The notes under the pieces: model-generated
Database searches by the model: none
Told to the model about the DNA's origin: nothing
Seen by the model: only the letters and a program-made list of their open reading frames with translations
Program-made: the position numbers and the translations under genes
Source of the DNA: an uncultured Bacteroidales bacterium
GTDB taxonomy: Bacteria; Bacteroidota; Bacteroidia; Bacteroidales; Bacteroidaceae
DNA: 14,102 bases
Assembly: GCA_945871755.1 (NCBI GenBank)
Contig: CAMBWV010000002.1
Location: 1 to 14,102 of the forward strand
Direction: 5' to 3'
Shown here: positions 6,684 through 14,021 of the stretch, in pieces
Layout: each line of letters opens with the position of its first letter
How positions within the stretch are numbered: position 1 is the stretch's first letter

Positions 6684-6762
6684 GGAATAGACGGATTCCC
6701 GTACCCCGCATCCAAATTCTAGTCAATTCATTAAAACCATAACCCTACCATATTATATATAC

Positions 6763-7032
6763 ATGAAAATTAAGGAAGAATTTACCCTCCGTGATGTTTG
6801 TGGAGAGAAAGTAATTATCGCAGAAGGTCTGCGCAATCTCAATTTCAGTAAGCTCATCAACCTCAACGAATCAGCTGCCTATATATGGACGTCTCTGCAA
6901 GAAAAAGACGATTTCACCGCAGAAACTGTGGCTGACCTGCTTTGTGAGGAATACGAAGTTGATCATGCAACTGCCCTTGCTGACGCTCAAAAACTCCTTG
7001 CCGAATGGCAGGAACAGGGTCTTGTGGGGTAG
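6763..7032 (+). CDS. PqqD-like protein (RiPP recognition element fold)
   Basis: This protein of 89 residues fits the PqqD family along its whole length. It has an opening strand pair, FTLRDVCGEKVIIAEG. The diagnostic LNESAAYIWTSL helix lies at about 34-45. A helical half (VADLLCEEYEVDHATALAD) follows, and the end is AEWQEQGLVG. PqqD and its relatives bind leader peptides of ribosomally made precursors and hand them to the modifying enzyme. No radical SAM, cyclase, YcaO or short precursor gene was found beside it, so it is not part of PQQ synthesis. It ends the kinase-peptidase cluster; a large inverted repeat follows 26 bases later. I did not assign pqqD as a gene name because the pathway differs. 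Confidence 0.87.
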   Translation: MKIKEEFTLRDVCGEKVIIAEGLRNLNFSKLINLNESAAYIWTSLQEKDDFTAETVADLLCEEYEVDHATALADAQKLLAEWQEQGLVG

Positions 7033-7057
7033 TTTCGCCTATCATTGAACCATCTCT

Positions 7058-7138
7058 TACAAACGAAAACTAAAACGACACGCCTCTACGTACCCATATA
7101 TTATTTGCTAGCGGCTCTCGTTTAAGTTTTCGTTTGTA
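7058..7138. repeat. 21-bp inverted repeat with 39-base spacer
   Basis: The arm at 7058-7078 and the arm at 7118-7138 are reverse complements at 20 of 21 positions; the core is ACAAACGAAAACT. The right arm is T-rich and is followed by ATCATTTTCCCC, so the RNA could fold into a long stem that ends the PqqD transcript. The length and perfection exceed the usual terminator. A protein-binding site, a small non-autonomous element or an invertible segment are alternatives. The spacer has no clear promoter (only TATTATTTG, one base too long for a -7 box). Confidence 0.6.
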
Positions 7139-7249
7139 TCATTTTCCCCTATAGGCTATTTGTCTGAGCCGTTGCTCCCCCAAACTATAAGGCAGGCCCT
7201 CTGGTAAATGTTCCTGTTTGTTCATCCTTATAAAAAAATCCGAATCCTT

Positions 7250-8554
7250 ATGAAACTTACTCGCTTCCTTCTTTGCGTAGGAGTTCTCTGCGCACCCCTT
7301 TCCTTAAGTGCCCAATCAGGAAGTTATAGTGGAGAACTCAATGTGATGGGTACCAAACTGCCCTTGGTTTTTCATTTCTCCCCAGAGGGATGCACCATGG
7401 ATTCACCCAAACAAGGCGTGAAGGGAATCAAGGCGGAATGGACACCATCCAGTTCAGGCGAGGTAAAGGTTTCTATTTCCATGATAGGGGCTAGCTATGA
7501 AGGAAAACTGACGGCTGACAACCAGATTAAAGGTAACTTTATGCAGGCGGGTATGAAGTTTCCTCTGCTACTGAAGGCTGGCATGGAGGAAGGGCCAAAG
7601 CGTCCGCAGACTCCGCAACCTCCTTTCCCTTATACCTCCGAGGAAGTAACGTTCAAAAATGGAACTGTTAGCCTCAACGGAACGCTGACTCTCCCTGCCA
7701 ATTATACGAAAAATACGCCCGCAGTAGTTCTGGTGACAGGTAGCGGACAGCAGAATCGTGATGAGGAACTCTTTATGCACAGACCCTTTGCCGTCATTGC
7801 AGATGCTTTTGCCCGCAACGGGATAGCAACGCTGCGCTATGATGACCGTTTTTATGGCGATGCCTCCGCCATTTTTAGCAATTACACTACACAAGATTTC
7901 ACGGAAGATGCTGCCTGTGCCATTCAGTTCGTGCGTCAGCGTTTCAACAAGGTTGGCGTCCTTGGTCATAGTGAAGGGGGCGCTATTGCGCTGTTGCTTG
8001 CTGCTGACAAAAAGGTGGATTTCGTTGTGTCCATGTCAGGCATGGTAGCTTCAGGCCGCGAAACGCTTCTTCAACAGAACAACGACATGTTGCACGCCAT
8101 GACGAACCTTCCTGACGATATTATTAATGCCTACCTGCAGGCTTTTGGGGAGGGACTGGATGGTATCATTGCAGGAAAGAAGCCCGAAGAGATAGCCCTG
8201 CCCGAGATGCTACCCGCTTCCATGTCGCAGAGTTTCCAGACGGCCATGAAGCAAGCAGCAAATCCTTGGTTTAGATACTTCTTGCAAGTTAATCCGAGCG
8301 CAGTACTAGGTAAAATCTCCTGCCCAGTCTTAGCAATCGGAGGCAAGAAAGACCTGCAAGTAAATAGCGCCCAACATCTGGGACTATTGGAGAAGGGACT
8401 GAAAGGAAAAGGTCACAAGATTGTTGACCTGCCCGACCTGAACCACCTGTTGCAACATTGCCAAAAAGGTACAGTAGATGAATACGGTGAAATCGAAGAA
8501 ACCATATCGCCCGAAGCACTTCAGATTATGGTAGATTGGTTGAAAGAGCAATAA
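7250..8554 (+). CDS. Exported alpha/beta hydrolase (esterase/peptidase-like)
   Basis: This protein has 434 residues. The signal peptide MKLTRFLLCVGVLCAPLSLSA ends before Q22, so the enzyme is periplasmic or secreted. Residues about 25-115 form a beta-rich N-terminal domain seen in related Bacteroidales hydrolases. The hydrolase fold follows, with the oxyanion-region VLVTGSGQQNRDE, the nucleophile S241 in LGHSEGG, and the likely acid D368 (GGKKDLQV) and base H399 (DLNHLL). The triad is complete. The substrate, an ester or peptide, is not evident. I chose the ATG at 7250 because the reading from 7208 adds 14 residues ahead of a good signal peptide. It stands alone between the inverted repeat at 7058-7138 and the ftsY promoter. 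I found no consensus promoter in front of it. Confidence 0.88.
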   Translation: MKLTRFLLCVGVLCAPLSLSAQSGSYSGELNVMGTKLPLVFHFSPEGCTMDSPKQGVKGIKAEWTPSSSGEVKVSISMIGASYEGKLTADNQIKGNFMQAGMKFPLLLKAGMEEGPKRPQTPQPPFPYTSEEVTFKNGTVSLNGTLTLPANYTKNTPAVVLVTGSGQQNRDEELFMHRPFAVIADAFARNGIATLRYDDRFYGDASAIFSNYTTQDFTEDAACAIQFVRQRFNKVGVLGHSEGGAIALLLAADKKVDFVVSMSGMVASGRETLLQQNNDMLHAMTNLPDDIINAYLQAFGEGLDGIIAGKKPEEIALPEMLPASMSQSFQTAMKQAANPWFRYFLQVNPSAVLGKISCPVLAIGGKKDLQVNSAQHLGLLEKGLKGKGHKIVDLPDLNHLLQHCQKGTVDEYGEIEETISPEALQIMVDWLKEQ

Positions 8555-8690
8555 ATCGGCCCTACCATTTCTTGTAAAAACAAGCCTAGGACTGTTAAGT
8601 AGAGAAAACAGACGACCTGCCAAGGTTTGTCTCTGCACATCAAAAAGCAAAAAACTGTCTGTTCGTAGATTATAGTTCATAACGAATTAC

Positions 8691-8698
8691 TATCTTTG
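8691..8698 (+). promoter_or_regulatory. -7 box of the ftsY-rimO unit
   Basis: TATCTTTG is a perfect TAnnTTTG match and identical to the kinase -7 box. No TTG lies at the right distance upstream, so the -33 part is weak. The box overlaps the 14-base string ATAACGAATTACTA (8679-8692) shared with the rprY upstream repeat. Transcription from here would give ftsY a leader of about 170 bases. Confidence 0.5.
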
Positions 8699-8723
8699 CA
8701 GAAGATAGGATGCGGCTAGGCAT

Positions 8724-8757
8724 GATAAAAAGGAAAACCGATGGCTTTCCTTTTATC
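8724..8757 (+). promoter_or_regulatory. Hairpin in the ftsY leader
   Basis: GATAAAA (8724-8730) pairs with TTTTATC (8751-8757), GGAAA (8732-8736) with TTTCC (8746-8750), and CC with GG around a 3-base loop. That gives 14 pairs with one bulged A and one mismatch. It lies about 20 bases after the expected transcription start. No U-run follows, so it is not a classical terminator. RNA stability or translation control of ftsY is possible. Confidence 0.45.
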
Positions 8758-8872
8758 TTACTCTCGCCTTTCGCTATCATTGCAAACAATAAAAGCAACC
8801 AATTCACCGAAGAAATAATTCAATTCCCCGTCTCTGTCATTCTATTCTTCTGGGGAATTCTAATAAAATTGT

Positions 8873-9847
8873 ATGGGAATATTCAGCAAATTATTTTCTA
8901 AGAAAGAGAAAAAGGAAGTTCTTGATGCCGGTCTTCAGAAAACCAAGACAAGTGTATTTAGCAAAATAGCACACGCCGTTGTCGGTAAATCCAAGGTTGA
9001 CGAAGAGGTGCTCGATAATCTCGAAGACGTGCTTATCACCTCCGACATTGGTGTCGATACTTCCGTTGAGATTATCCACCGCATTGAGGATCGCGTGGCT
9101 CGTGATAAGTATCTCGGCACGGATGAATTGAACAATATCCTCCGCGAAGAGATTACCGAACTACTCGTGCCTAGCAGCGAAGAAGAGGAAGAAGGCTTCA
9201 CCATTCCTACCGATAAAAAGCCCTACGTTATTATGGTGGTAGGAGTAAATGGTGTGGGCAAGACCACGACCATCGGCAAATTGGCCTATCAGTTTAAGGC
9301 GATTGGCAAGAAGGTCTATCTGGGTGCTGCCGATACTTTCCGTGCTGCCGCTGTCGAACAGCTTTGTATCTGGGGCGAACGTGTTGGTGTGCCCGTTGTG
9401 AAACAGCAAATGGGTAGCGACCCTGCCAGCGTTGCTTACGACACGCTTTCTTCTGCCGTTGCCAATGATGCCGATGTTGTGATTATTGATACGGCTGGTC
9501 GCCTTCACAATAAGATTGGCCTCATGAATGAGTTGACGAAAATCAAGAACGTGATGCGCAAGGTTGTGCCTGACACGCCCCACGAAGTTCTCCTCGTGCT
9601 CGATGGTTCCACTGGCCAGAACGCCTACGAGCAGGCTAAGCAGTTTGTCAAGGCTACGGACGTGACAGCCTTAGCCATTACCAAATTAGACGGCACTGCC
9701 AAGGGCGGCGTAGTCATCGGTATTTCCCATCAGTTGGGCGTGCCTGTCAAATACATTGGTCTGGGCGAGAAGATGACGGACCTCCAGCCCTTCAATCGTC
9801 GCGATTTTGTAGATGCCCTCTTCAGCATGGAGGATATTCAAAAGTAA
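8873..9847 (+). CDS. ftsY: Signal recognition particle receptor FtsY
   Basis: This SRP receptor GTPase of 324 residues docks the SRP-ribosome complex at the inner membrane for co-translational insertion. The N domain (about 1-100) begins with MGIFSKLFSKKEKKE, a short amphipathic, basic start suited to membrane binding. The long acidic A domain of E. coli FtsY is absent, as is usual outside the gamma-proteobacteria. The G domain has G1 GVNGVGKTT (124-132), the insertion-box segment DTFRAAAVEQL, G3 DTAGR and G4 TKLD followed by GTAKGG. The start fits the family and follows a leader of about 170 bases. rimO begins 23 bases after the stop, so the two are co-transcribed. In many Bacteroides the genes rpmB, rpmG and a DUF4295 gene stand in front of ftsY; none of these is here. 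Confidence 0.96.
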   Translation: MGIFSKLFSKKEKKEVLDAGLQKTKTSVFSKIAHAVVGKSKVDEEVLDNLEDVLITSDIGVDTSVEIIHRIEDRVARDKYLGTDELNNILREEITELLVPSSEEEEEGFTIPTDKKPYVIMVVGVNGVGKTTTIGKLAYQFKAIGKKVYLGAADTFRAAAVEQLCIWGERVGVPVVKQQMGSDPASVAYDTLSSAVANDADVVIIDTAGRLHNKIGLMNELTKIKNVMRKVVPDTPHEVLLVLDGSTGQNAYEQAKQFVKATDVTALAITKLDGTAKGGVVIGISHQLGVPVKYIGLGEKMTDLQPFNRRDFVDALFSMEDIQK

Positions 9848-9870
9848 CGTTTCAATAACACCCTATCAAC

Positions 9871-11199
9871 GTGTCTCGTATAGTAGATATTATTACGATG
9901 GGCTGCTCGAAGAATCTTGTGGATTCCGAGCAGTTGCTCCATCTATTCCAATCCCACGGATATACCATTTATCATAATCCTGAACAGGTACACGGCGATA
10001 TAGCCGTTGTTAATACTTGCGGATTTATCGGAGATGCCAAGGAAGAAAGCATCAATATGATTCTCGAACTTTGTGGACTCAAGGAGGATGGCCAGTTGAA
10101 CCAGCTTTACGTCATGGGCTGTTTGTCCGAACGCTATCTGGCTGAGTTGGAGCAGGAGATTCCGCAAGTTGACAAGTATTATGGCAAGTTCAACTGGGCG
10201 CAATTGGTGAACGACCTTGATGCTGCTGGCTCTCCTACGTCCACCACTTCCTGCGAAACTGCACCTGCTGACCGCGTCCTGACCACGCCTGCCCACTACG
10301 CCTATATCAAAATCTCCGAAGGTTGCAATCGCTACTGCGCCTATTGCGCAATCCCCATCATTACGGGCCGCCATACTAGCCGTACCATGGAGGATATTCT
10401 TGCCGAAGTGGAAATGCTTACCCAAAGAGGTGTGAAGGAGTTTCAGGTGATTGCACAGGAGTTGACCAGCTATGGCCTGGACCTTTATGGCCGTCCCGCT
10501 ATTGCTGAACTAGTCGAGAAAATGGCCGCTCTTCCTGGCGTGGAATGGATTCGCCTGCACTATGCCTATCCCACGAACTTTCCGATGGACCTTCTTCGTG
10601 TCATGCGCGAGCAACCCAAGGTCTGCAAATATCTCGATATTGCCCTCCAGCATATCAACGACGAGGTGTTGCAGCGCATGCGTCGCCATACCACACGCCA
10701 AGAAACCCTCGACCTCATTCAGGCAATGCGTCGCGAAGTGCCAGGTATCAGCCTCCGTACAACCCTGATGGTTGGTTTCCCTGGCGAAACGCAGGAGCAG
10801 TTTGAGGAGCTGGTAGATTTCGTTCGCGAGGTGAAGTTTGAGCGTATGGGCGCCTTTGCCTATTGCGAAGAAGAGGGTACCTATGCTGCCCAGCACTACA
10901 CGGACGACATTCCCCAGGATGTAAAGGACAGCCGTCTTGATATGCTGATGGAAGCGCAAGAGGAGATTGCCAATCTATGGGCAGAAGAACAGATAGGCCG
11001 AACTTTCCGCGTGATGATTGACCGCATCGAAGGCGACTACTACGTAGGACGTACGGAGTACGATTCGCCCGAAGTGGATTGCGAGGTACTGATTCGCTGC
11101 GATAGTGCCGACCTCCAGCCTGGCCAATTCTGCAATGCCTGCATCACCGATACAGAGGTGTTCGACCTTTTTGCGGAGGTAGTTCCCGCAGAAGCCTAA
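9871..11199 (+). CDS. rimO: Ribosomal protein S12 methylthiotransferase RimO
   Basis: This radical SAM enzyme of 442 residues adds a methylthio group to the conserved Asp of ribosomal protein S12. The N-terminal domain carries the auxiliary cluster ligands C12 (MGCSKNLVDSE), C50 (NTCGF) and C84 (MGCLSERY). The radical SAM cluster ligands are C152, C156 and C159 in EGCNRYCAYCAIP. The C-terminal TRAM domain follows residue 375. MGCSKNLVDSE separates RimO from MiaB-type enzymes. The start is GTG at 9871, 23 bases after ftsY; it gives the expected N-terminus (SRIVDIITMGCSKN). All motifs are intact. The pairing of ftsY with rimO and the HU gene behind it is a familiar Bacteroidales order. Confidence 0.96.
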   Translation: MSRIVDIITMGCSKNLVDSEQLLHLFQSHGYTIYHNPEQVHGDIAVVNTCGFIGDAKEESINMILELCGLKEDGQLNQLYVMGCLSERYLAELEQEIPQVDKYYGKFNWAQLVNDLDAAGSPTSTTSCETAPADRVLTTPAHYAYIKISEGCNRYCAYCAIPIITGRHTSRTMEDILAEVEMLTQRGVKEFQVIAQELTSYGLDLYGRPAIAELVEKMAALPGVEWIRLHYAYPTNFPMDLLRVMREQPKVCKYLDIALQHINDEVLQRMRRHTTRQETLDLIQAMRREVPGISLRTTLMVGFPGETQEQFEELVDFVREVKFERMGAFAYCEEEGTYAAQHYTDDIPQDVKDSRLDMLMEAQEEIANLWAEEQIGRTFRVMIDRIEGDYYVGRTEYDSPEVDCEVLIRCDSADLQPGQFCNACITDTEVFDLFAEVVPAEA

Positions 11200-11284
11200 C
11201 CCCTCATATTGCCGAAATACTTCCCATTCTCCTTCTTGACTATACCATATATATATTATACTGTCCATAAGCTAGCCCCCCGAT

Positions 11285-11572
11285 ATGAATAATAAAGATT
11301 TCGTAAATACACTGGCCTCCCAATCAGGACTTTCATTGAAGGAAACGAAACGCCTCATTGAGGAATTTATCCAAGAGTTTGCCGACCACGCCGACGATGG
11401 TACGTCCTTCACCGTACAAGGATTTGGTACGTTTGAAGTCAAGAAGAAATTGGAGCGTATTGTCAACAATCCTACGACGAAGCAGCGCATGCTCGTTCCT
11501 CCTAAACTCGTATTGTCGTTCCGTCCCGGTTCTTCGCTCAAGGACCGCATCAAGGTGGGTGCCTCAGAATAA
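11285..11572 (+). CDS. HU-family DNA-binding protein
   Basis: This nucleoid protein of 95 residues has the normal HU/IHF length. The helical dimerisation half is NNKDFVNTLASQSGLSLKETKRLIEEF. The beta-arm half contains VQGFGTFEVKKK and RIVNNPTTKQRM, with the Asn-Pro that intercalates DNA in HU and IHF, then VLSFRPGSSLKDRIK. HU homodimers bend and compact DNA with little sequence preference. It follows rimO by 85 bases, and only a poor promoter candidate is visible in that gap (TTG at 11236-11238 with TATACTGT at 11257-11264). The next gene encodes a second HU domain in a larger protein, so the two could form heterodimers; that is inference. Confidence 0.93.
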   Translation: MNNKDFVNTLASQSGLSLKETKRLIEEFIQEFADHADDGTSFTVQGFGTFEVKKKLERIVNNPTTKQRMLVPPKLVLSFRPGSSLKDRIKVGASE

Positions 11573-11626
11573 CACCGCCTTTCCCATTAGACGAATGATT
11601 GAACGTACCTAATTAGCCCCCTTCCT

Positions 11627-13204
11627 ATGGACAATAAGATTCTCCTACAAGATATAGCCGATTTCCTCAGCCGCCGCAGTGGTATCACCAAGCGCGAGGC
11701 TGAGCAATTCGTGCGCTCATTCTTCGACGTCATCCAGCAGGGACTGGAGCGCGACCAATATGTCAAGATTAAAGGTTTTGGCACCTTCAAACTCGTGGAG
11801 GTTGGCCAGCGCGAAAGTGTTAATATCAACACTGGCGAGCGTTTCCAAATCAACGGCCATACTAAAGTGTCCTTCACGCCCGACACCTCGCTAAAAGATT
11901 TGGTGAATCGCCCCTTCTCGCATTTCCAAACCGTTATTCTCAATGACGAAACCGCCATTGAGGAACTAGAGGCATGCACTGTTCCCGAAGATTTCGAGCA
12001 ACAGGCGGAAGATGTTACGACTGCTGAACCACTAGCAAATACTATTGAAGAGATAGCGCAAATTCCCGCAGAAGAAATCAAGGTATCGGAAGTTCCTCCC
12101 ACTGAAACGCCCCAGGCTGTACCAACAGAACAGGAAGTAAAAGAAGAGGCACCCTGCCTAGAAGCTCCAAGCGAAACTGAGCCAGCCGAAGCAAAACTTA
12201 CCGAAGAGGAATCCTCGCTACCAGTTGCCAATGACGAAGCGCTTCCCACAGAGGAACCTGGTACTATCGCCGAGGCAGTTCCCGAACCAACATCCACCAG
12301 CGAAGAGCAGGTAATAGTTGTGCCAATTCCGCTACCCACAGTCGAAGAAGAACAGGCTACTTCTGAGGAAACAACCCAAGAAGAACCCGAAGAGCCAGCC
12401 ATCCAAACAGATGAGCCTTCCGCAGAGCCACAAGAAGACGCCGATTCAAATATACTTCCGCCAATACCCCAACCCGAGGCGTTGGCTTCCTCCATCCCGC
12501 AGGAGTCAGAAATGGAAGAAGAGAAATCTGAAACGGATGAAGCAGAGGAAGAGCCCGTAGAAGAGGATTCTGACTCCATTATAGCTATTGATACCGAGCA
12601 GGGAATGCAATACCTAGTCGGCCCCAAGGCAATGCGCAAACTCAAGCGTTGGAAAACCATCTCTATCGTTCTCTTTGTCGTCCTCTTTTCCCTAGCATCC
12701 TTTACCTTGAGCCTCCTGTCGCATTATTTTACGAACACCAAGGTAACTACCCGCAGCGAAGAAACGCAACAAATCGATGATGAGGAGAATACGTACGTTG
12801 CCGACACGACGGCCACGGACAACCAACTCGCTTCCGATACCACCGACGTGGACCTGATCACGCCCGCCAATGTGGATTCGATCGTCAACAGCAAGCAGGC
12901 TGCCGCCAAGAAAGCCCCTGCTATAGAAAAGACAGTTGCCGAAGCAAAGCCAACTCCGCAAGAGGTAAAGCAACAGCCTGCCAAACAATCGTCGTTGCCG
13001 CAGATTAGTCGTGGCAGTTACAAGATTACGGGTACACGTTCTACCCATGTCGTTTCTCGCGGCGAGACGCTTATGAGTATTGCCGAGAAGGAATATGGCA
13101 GTAAGTCCTACGCTGCCTACATTGCCGCCTACAACGGTCTGAAGGATGCTAACTATGTGCACGCTGGCACTACGCTCCGTATTCCCGAGCTCCAACCTAA
13201 ATAA
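11627..13204 (+). CDS. HU domain - membrane helix - LysM protein
   Basis: This protein of 525 residues has an unusual layered architecture. Residues 1-95 are an HU/IHF-type DNA-binding domain (KIKGFGTFKLVEVGQR, TKVSFTPDTSLKDLVNR); it lacks the Asn-Pro of the neighbouring HU, having NINTGER instead. Residues about 105-320 are a long Glu/Pro/Thr-rich acidic linker, surely disordered. A basic stretch, MRKLKRWK (336-343), precedes one membrane helix (345-366); by the positive-inside rule the N-terminus is cytoplasmic. Residues 367-470 are a second low-complexity linker, now outside the membrane. Residues about 474-520 are a LysM domain (VVSRGETLMSIAEKEYG through HAGTTLRIPEL) expected to bind peptidoglycan. 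HU-LysM proteins are known as predicted proteins in Bacteroidales; I know of no assigned function. DNA on one side and wall on the other suggests a tether. Confidence 0.88.
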   Translation: MDNKILLQDIADFLSRRSGITKREAEQFVRSFFDVIQQGLERDQYVKIKGFGTFKLVEVGQRESVNINTGERFQINGHTKVSFTPDTSLKDLVNRPFSHFQTVILNDETAIEELEACTVPEDFEQQAEDVTTAEPLANTIEEIAQIPAEEIKVSEVPPTETPQAVPTEQEVKEEAPCLEAPSETEPAEAKLTEEESSLPVANDEALPTEEPGTIAEAVPEPTSTSEEQVIVVPIPLPTVEEEQATSEETTQEEPEEPAIQTDEPSAEPQEDADSNILPPIPQPEALASSIPQESEMEEEKSETDEAEEEPVEEDSDSIIAIDTEQGMQYLVGPKAMRKLKRWKTISIVLFVVLFSLASFTLSLLSHYFTNTKVTTRSEETQQIDDEENTYVADTTATDNQLASDTTDVDLITPANVDSIVNSKQAAAKKAPAIEKTVAEAKPTPQEVKQQPAKQSSLPQISRGSYKITGTRSTHVVSRGETLMSIAEKEYGSKSYAAYIAAYNGLKDANYVHAGTTLRIPELQPK

Positions 13205-13238
13205 ACCGATCGTAACAATAGAAATCATTCAATATTCC

Positions 13239-13946
13239 ATGAAGCAGTTCCGTTCCACCATTATCTCCTGTACCTGCTTGCTGGCCTTGGTACTGGTGTC
13301 CTCTCTCTCCTTCACGTCCTGCGAAGATGACGAAACTTATGCCGACCGCCGCAAGCGCGAACGCAAGCAAGTGGAGTCCTTCCTCAAGAACGGCACCGAG
13401 GTGAGAGACCCCGATTCGGGCGAAGTTTTCCTTTCCGTTCCAGGCAATATCAAGGTGTTGAGCGAAAGCGAATTTTACGCAAACGATAGCACGACTGACG
13501 TTTCGCAAAACGAGTATGTTCTTTTCTCGGGCTCGGGCATCTATATGCAGATTGTGCGCCGAGGTGTCGGTGATAAGCTGCAAGATGGCGAGCGTGCCAC
13601 ACTGCTCACCCGTTTCACTGAGTTTAATATAGCCGCCGACTCCATCACCAGCACTAACACCACCCTTGACTACGCCACACTTCCCGACGTGATGACCGTT
13701 GTCAATACAAGTGGCACATTCACAGCCTCCTTTACCAGTGGCGTACTCCAGGCCCGTTACGGTAGCAAGGCTGTCCCCAGCGGTTGGCTGGTTCCTTTGA
13801 CCTTTATTGGCATCGGCCGCCAGTCTGCTCCCGACGAGGAGATAGCTAAGGTGCGCCTCATCGTTCCCAGCACCGAAGGACAGAGCGATGCCCTGAACAA
13901 TGTCTATGCCTGCTTCTACGAAATCACCTATCAACGGGGTAGATAA
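13239..13946 (+). CDS. DUF4827-type lipoprotein
   Basis: This protein has 235 residues. The signal peptide has a hydrophobic core (about 12-24) and a lipobox FTSC, so C28 is the likely lipidated residue. The next residues, EDDE, are acidic, as in the surface-export signal of Bacteroidetes lipoproteins, so outer-leaflet display is possible. After a short helical part (YADRRKRERKQVESFLKNG) the stretch YMQIVRRGVGDKLQDGERATLLTRFTEFN resembles the opening strands of FKBP-type proteins, though I see no case for isomerase activity. The whole fits the DUF4827 family from memory. The start at 13239 places the Met directly before a signal peptide; the frame open from 13146 overlaps the HU-LysM gene. 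It begins 34 bases after that gene, so both probably share a transcript that ends at 13970-14021. Confidence 0.75.
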   Translation: MKQFRSTIISCTCLLALVLVSSLSFTSCEDDETYADRRKRERKQVESFLKNGTEVRDPDSGEVFLSVPGNIKVLSESEFYANDSTTDVSQNEYVLFSGSGIYMQIVRRGVGDKLQDGERATLLTRFTEFNIAADSITSTNTTLDYATLPDVMTVVNTSGTFTASFTSGVLQARYGSKAVPSGWLVPLTFIGIGRQSAPDEEIAKVRLIVPSTEGQSDALNNVYACFYEITYQRGR

Positions 13947-13969
13947 AAGTCCCCTCTCATTATCTAACA

Positions 13970-14021
13970 GCGCTAACATTGCCGCAGTTATCTTTTCGGT
14001 AATGTTAGCGCATTTTATTTT
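13970..14021 (+). terminator. Strong intrinsic terminator of the HU-LysM-DUF4827 unit
   Basis: GCGCTAACATTGCCG (13970-13984) pairs with CGGTAATGTTAGCGC (13997-14011) through 15 pairs, one of them G-U. The loop has 12 bases (13985-13996) and the tail ATTTTATTTT follows (14012-14021). It lies 23 bases after the lipoprotein stop codon. After it, 14022-14102 shows nothing I can identify. Confidence 0.88.

Noticed and set aside
6763..7032. Part of a PQQ or radical SAM peptide pathway
   Set aside because: No PqqA-like precursor or PqqE-like gene is near. rimO is the only radical SAM gene in the window and is a housekeeping enzyme in another unit.
7208..7249. N-terminal extension of the hydrolase
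   Set aside because: It adds 14 residues before a complete Lys-start signal peptide at 7250.
8610..8632. Short hairpin after the hydrolase gene
   Set aside because: AGAC/GTCT and ACCT/AGGT pair, but the stem is broken by unpaired bases and no U-run follows, so I do not call it a terminator.
11587..12660. 357-residue open frame on the minus strand
   Set aside because: It lies opposite the acidic linker of the HU-LysM gene. Glu, Pro and Thr codons read backwards give few stops, and the product is a Ser-rich string without a domain.
13146..13238. N-terminal extension of the DUF4827 lipoprotein
   Set aside because: It overlaps the LysM coding end in another frame and would push the lipobox to about residue 59.
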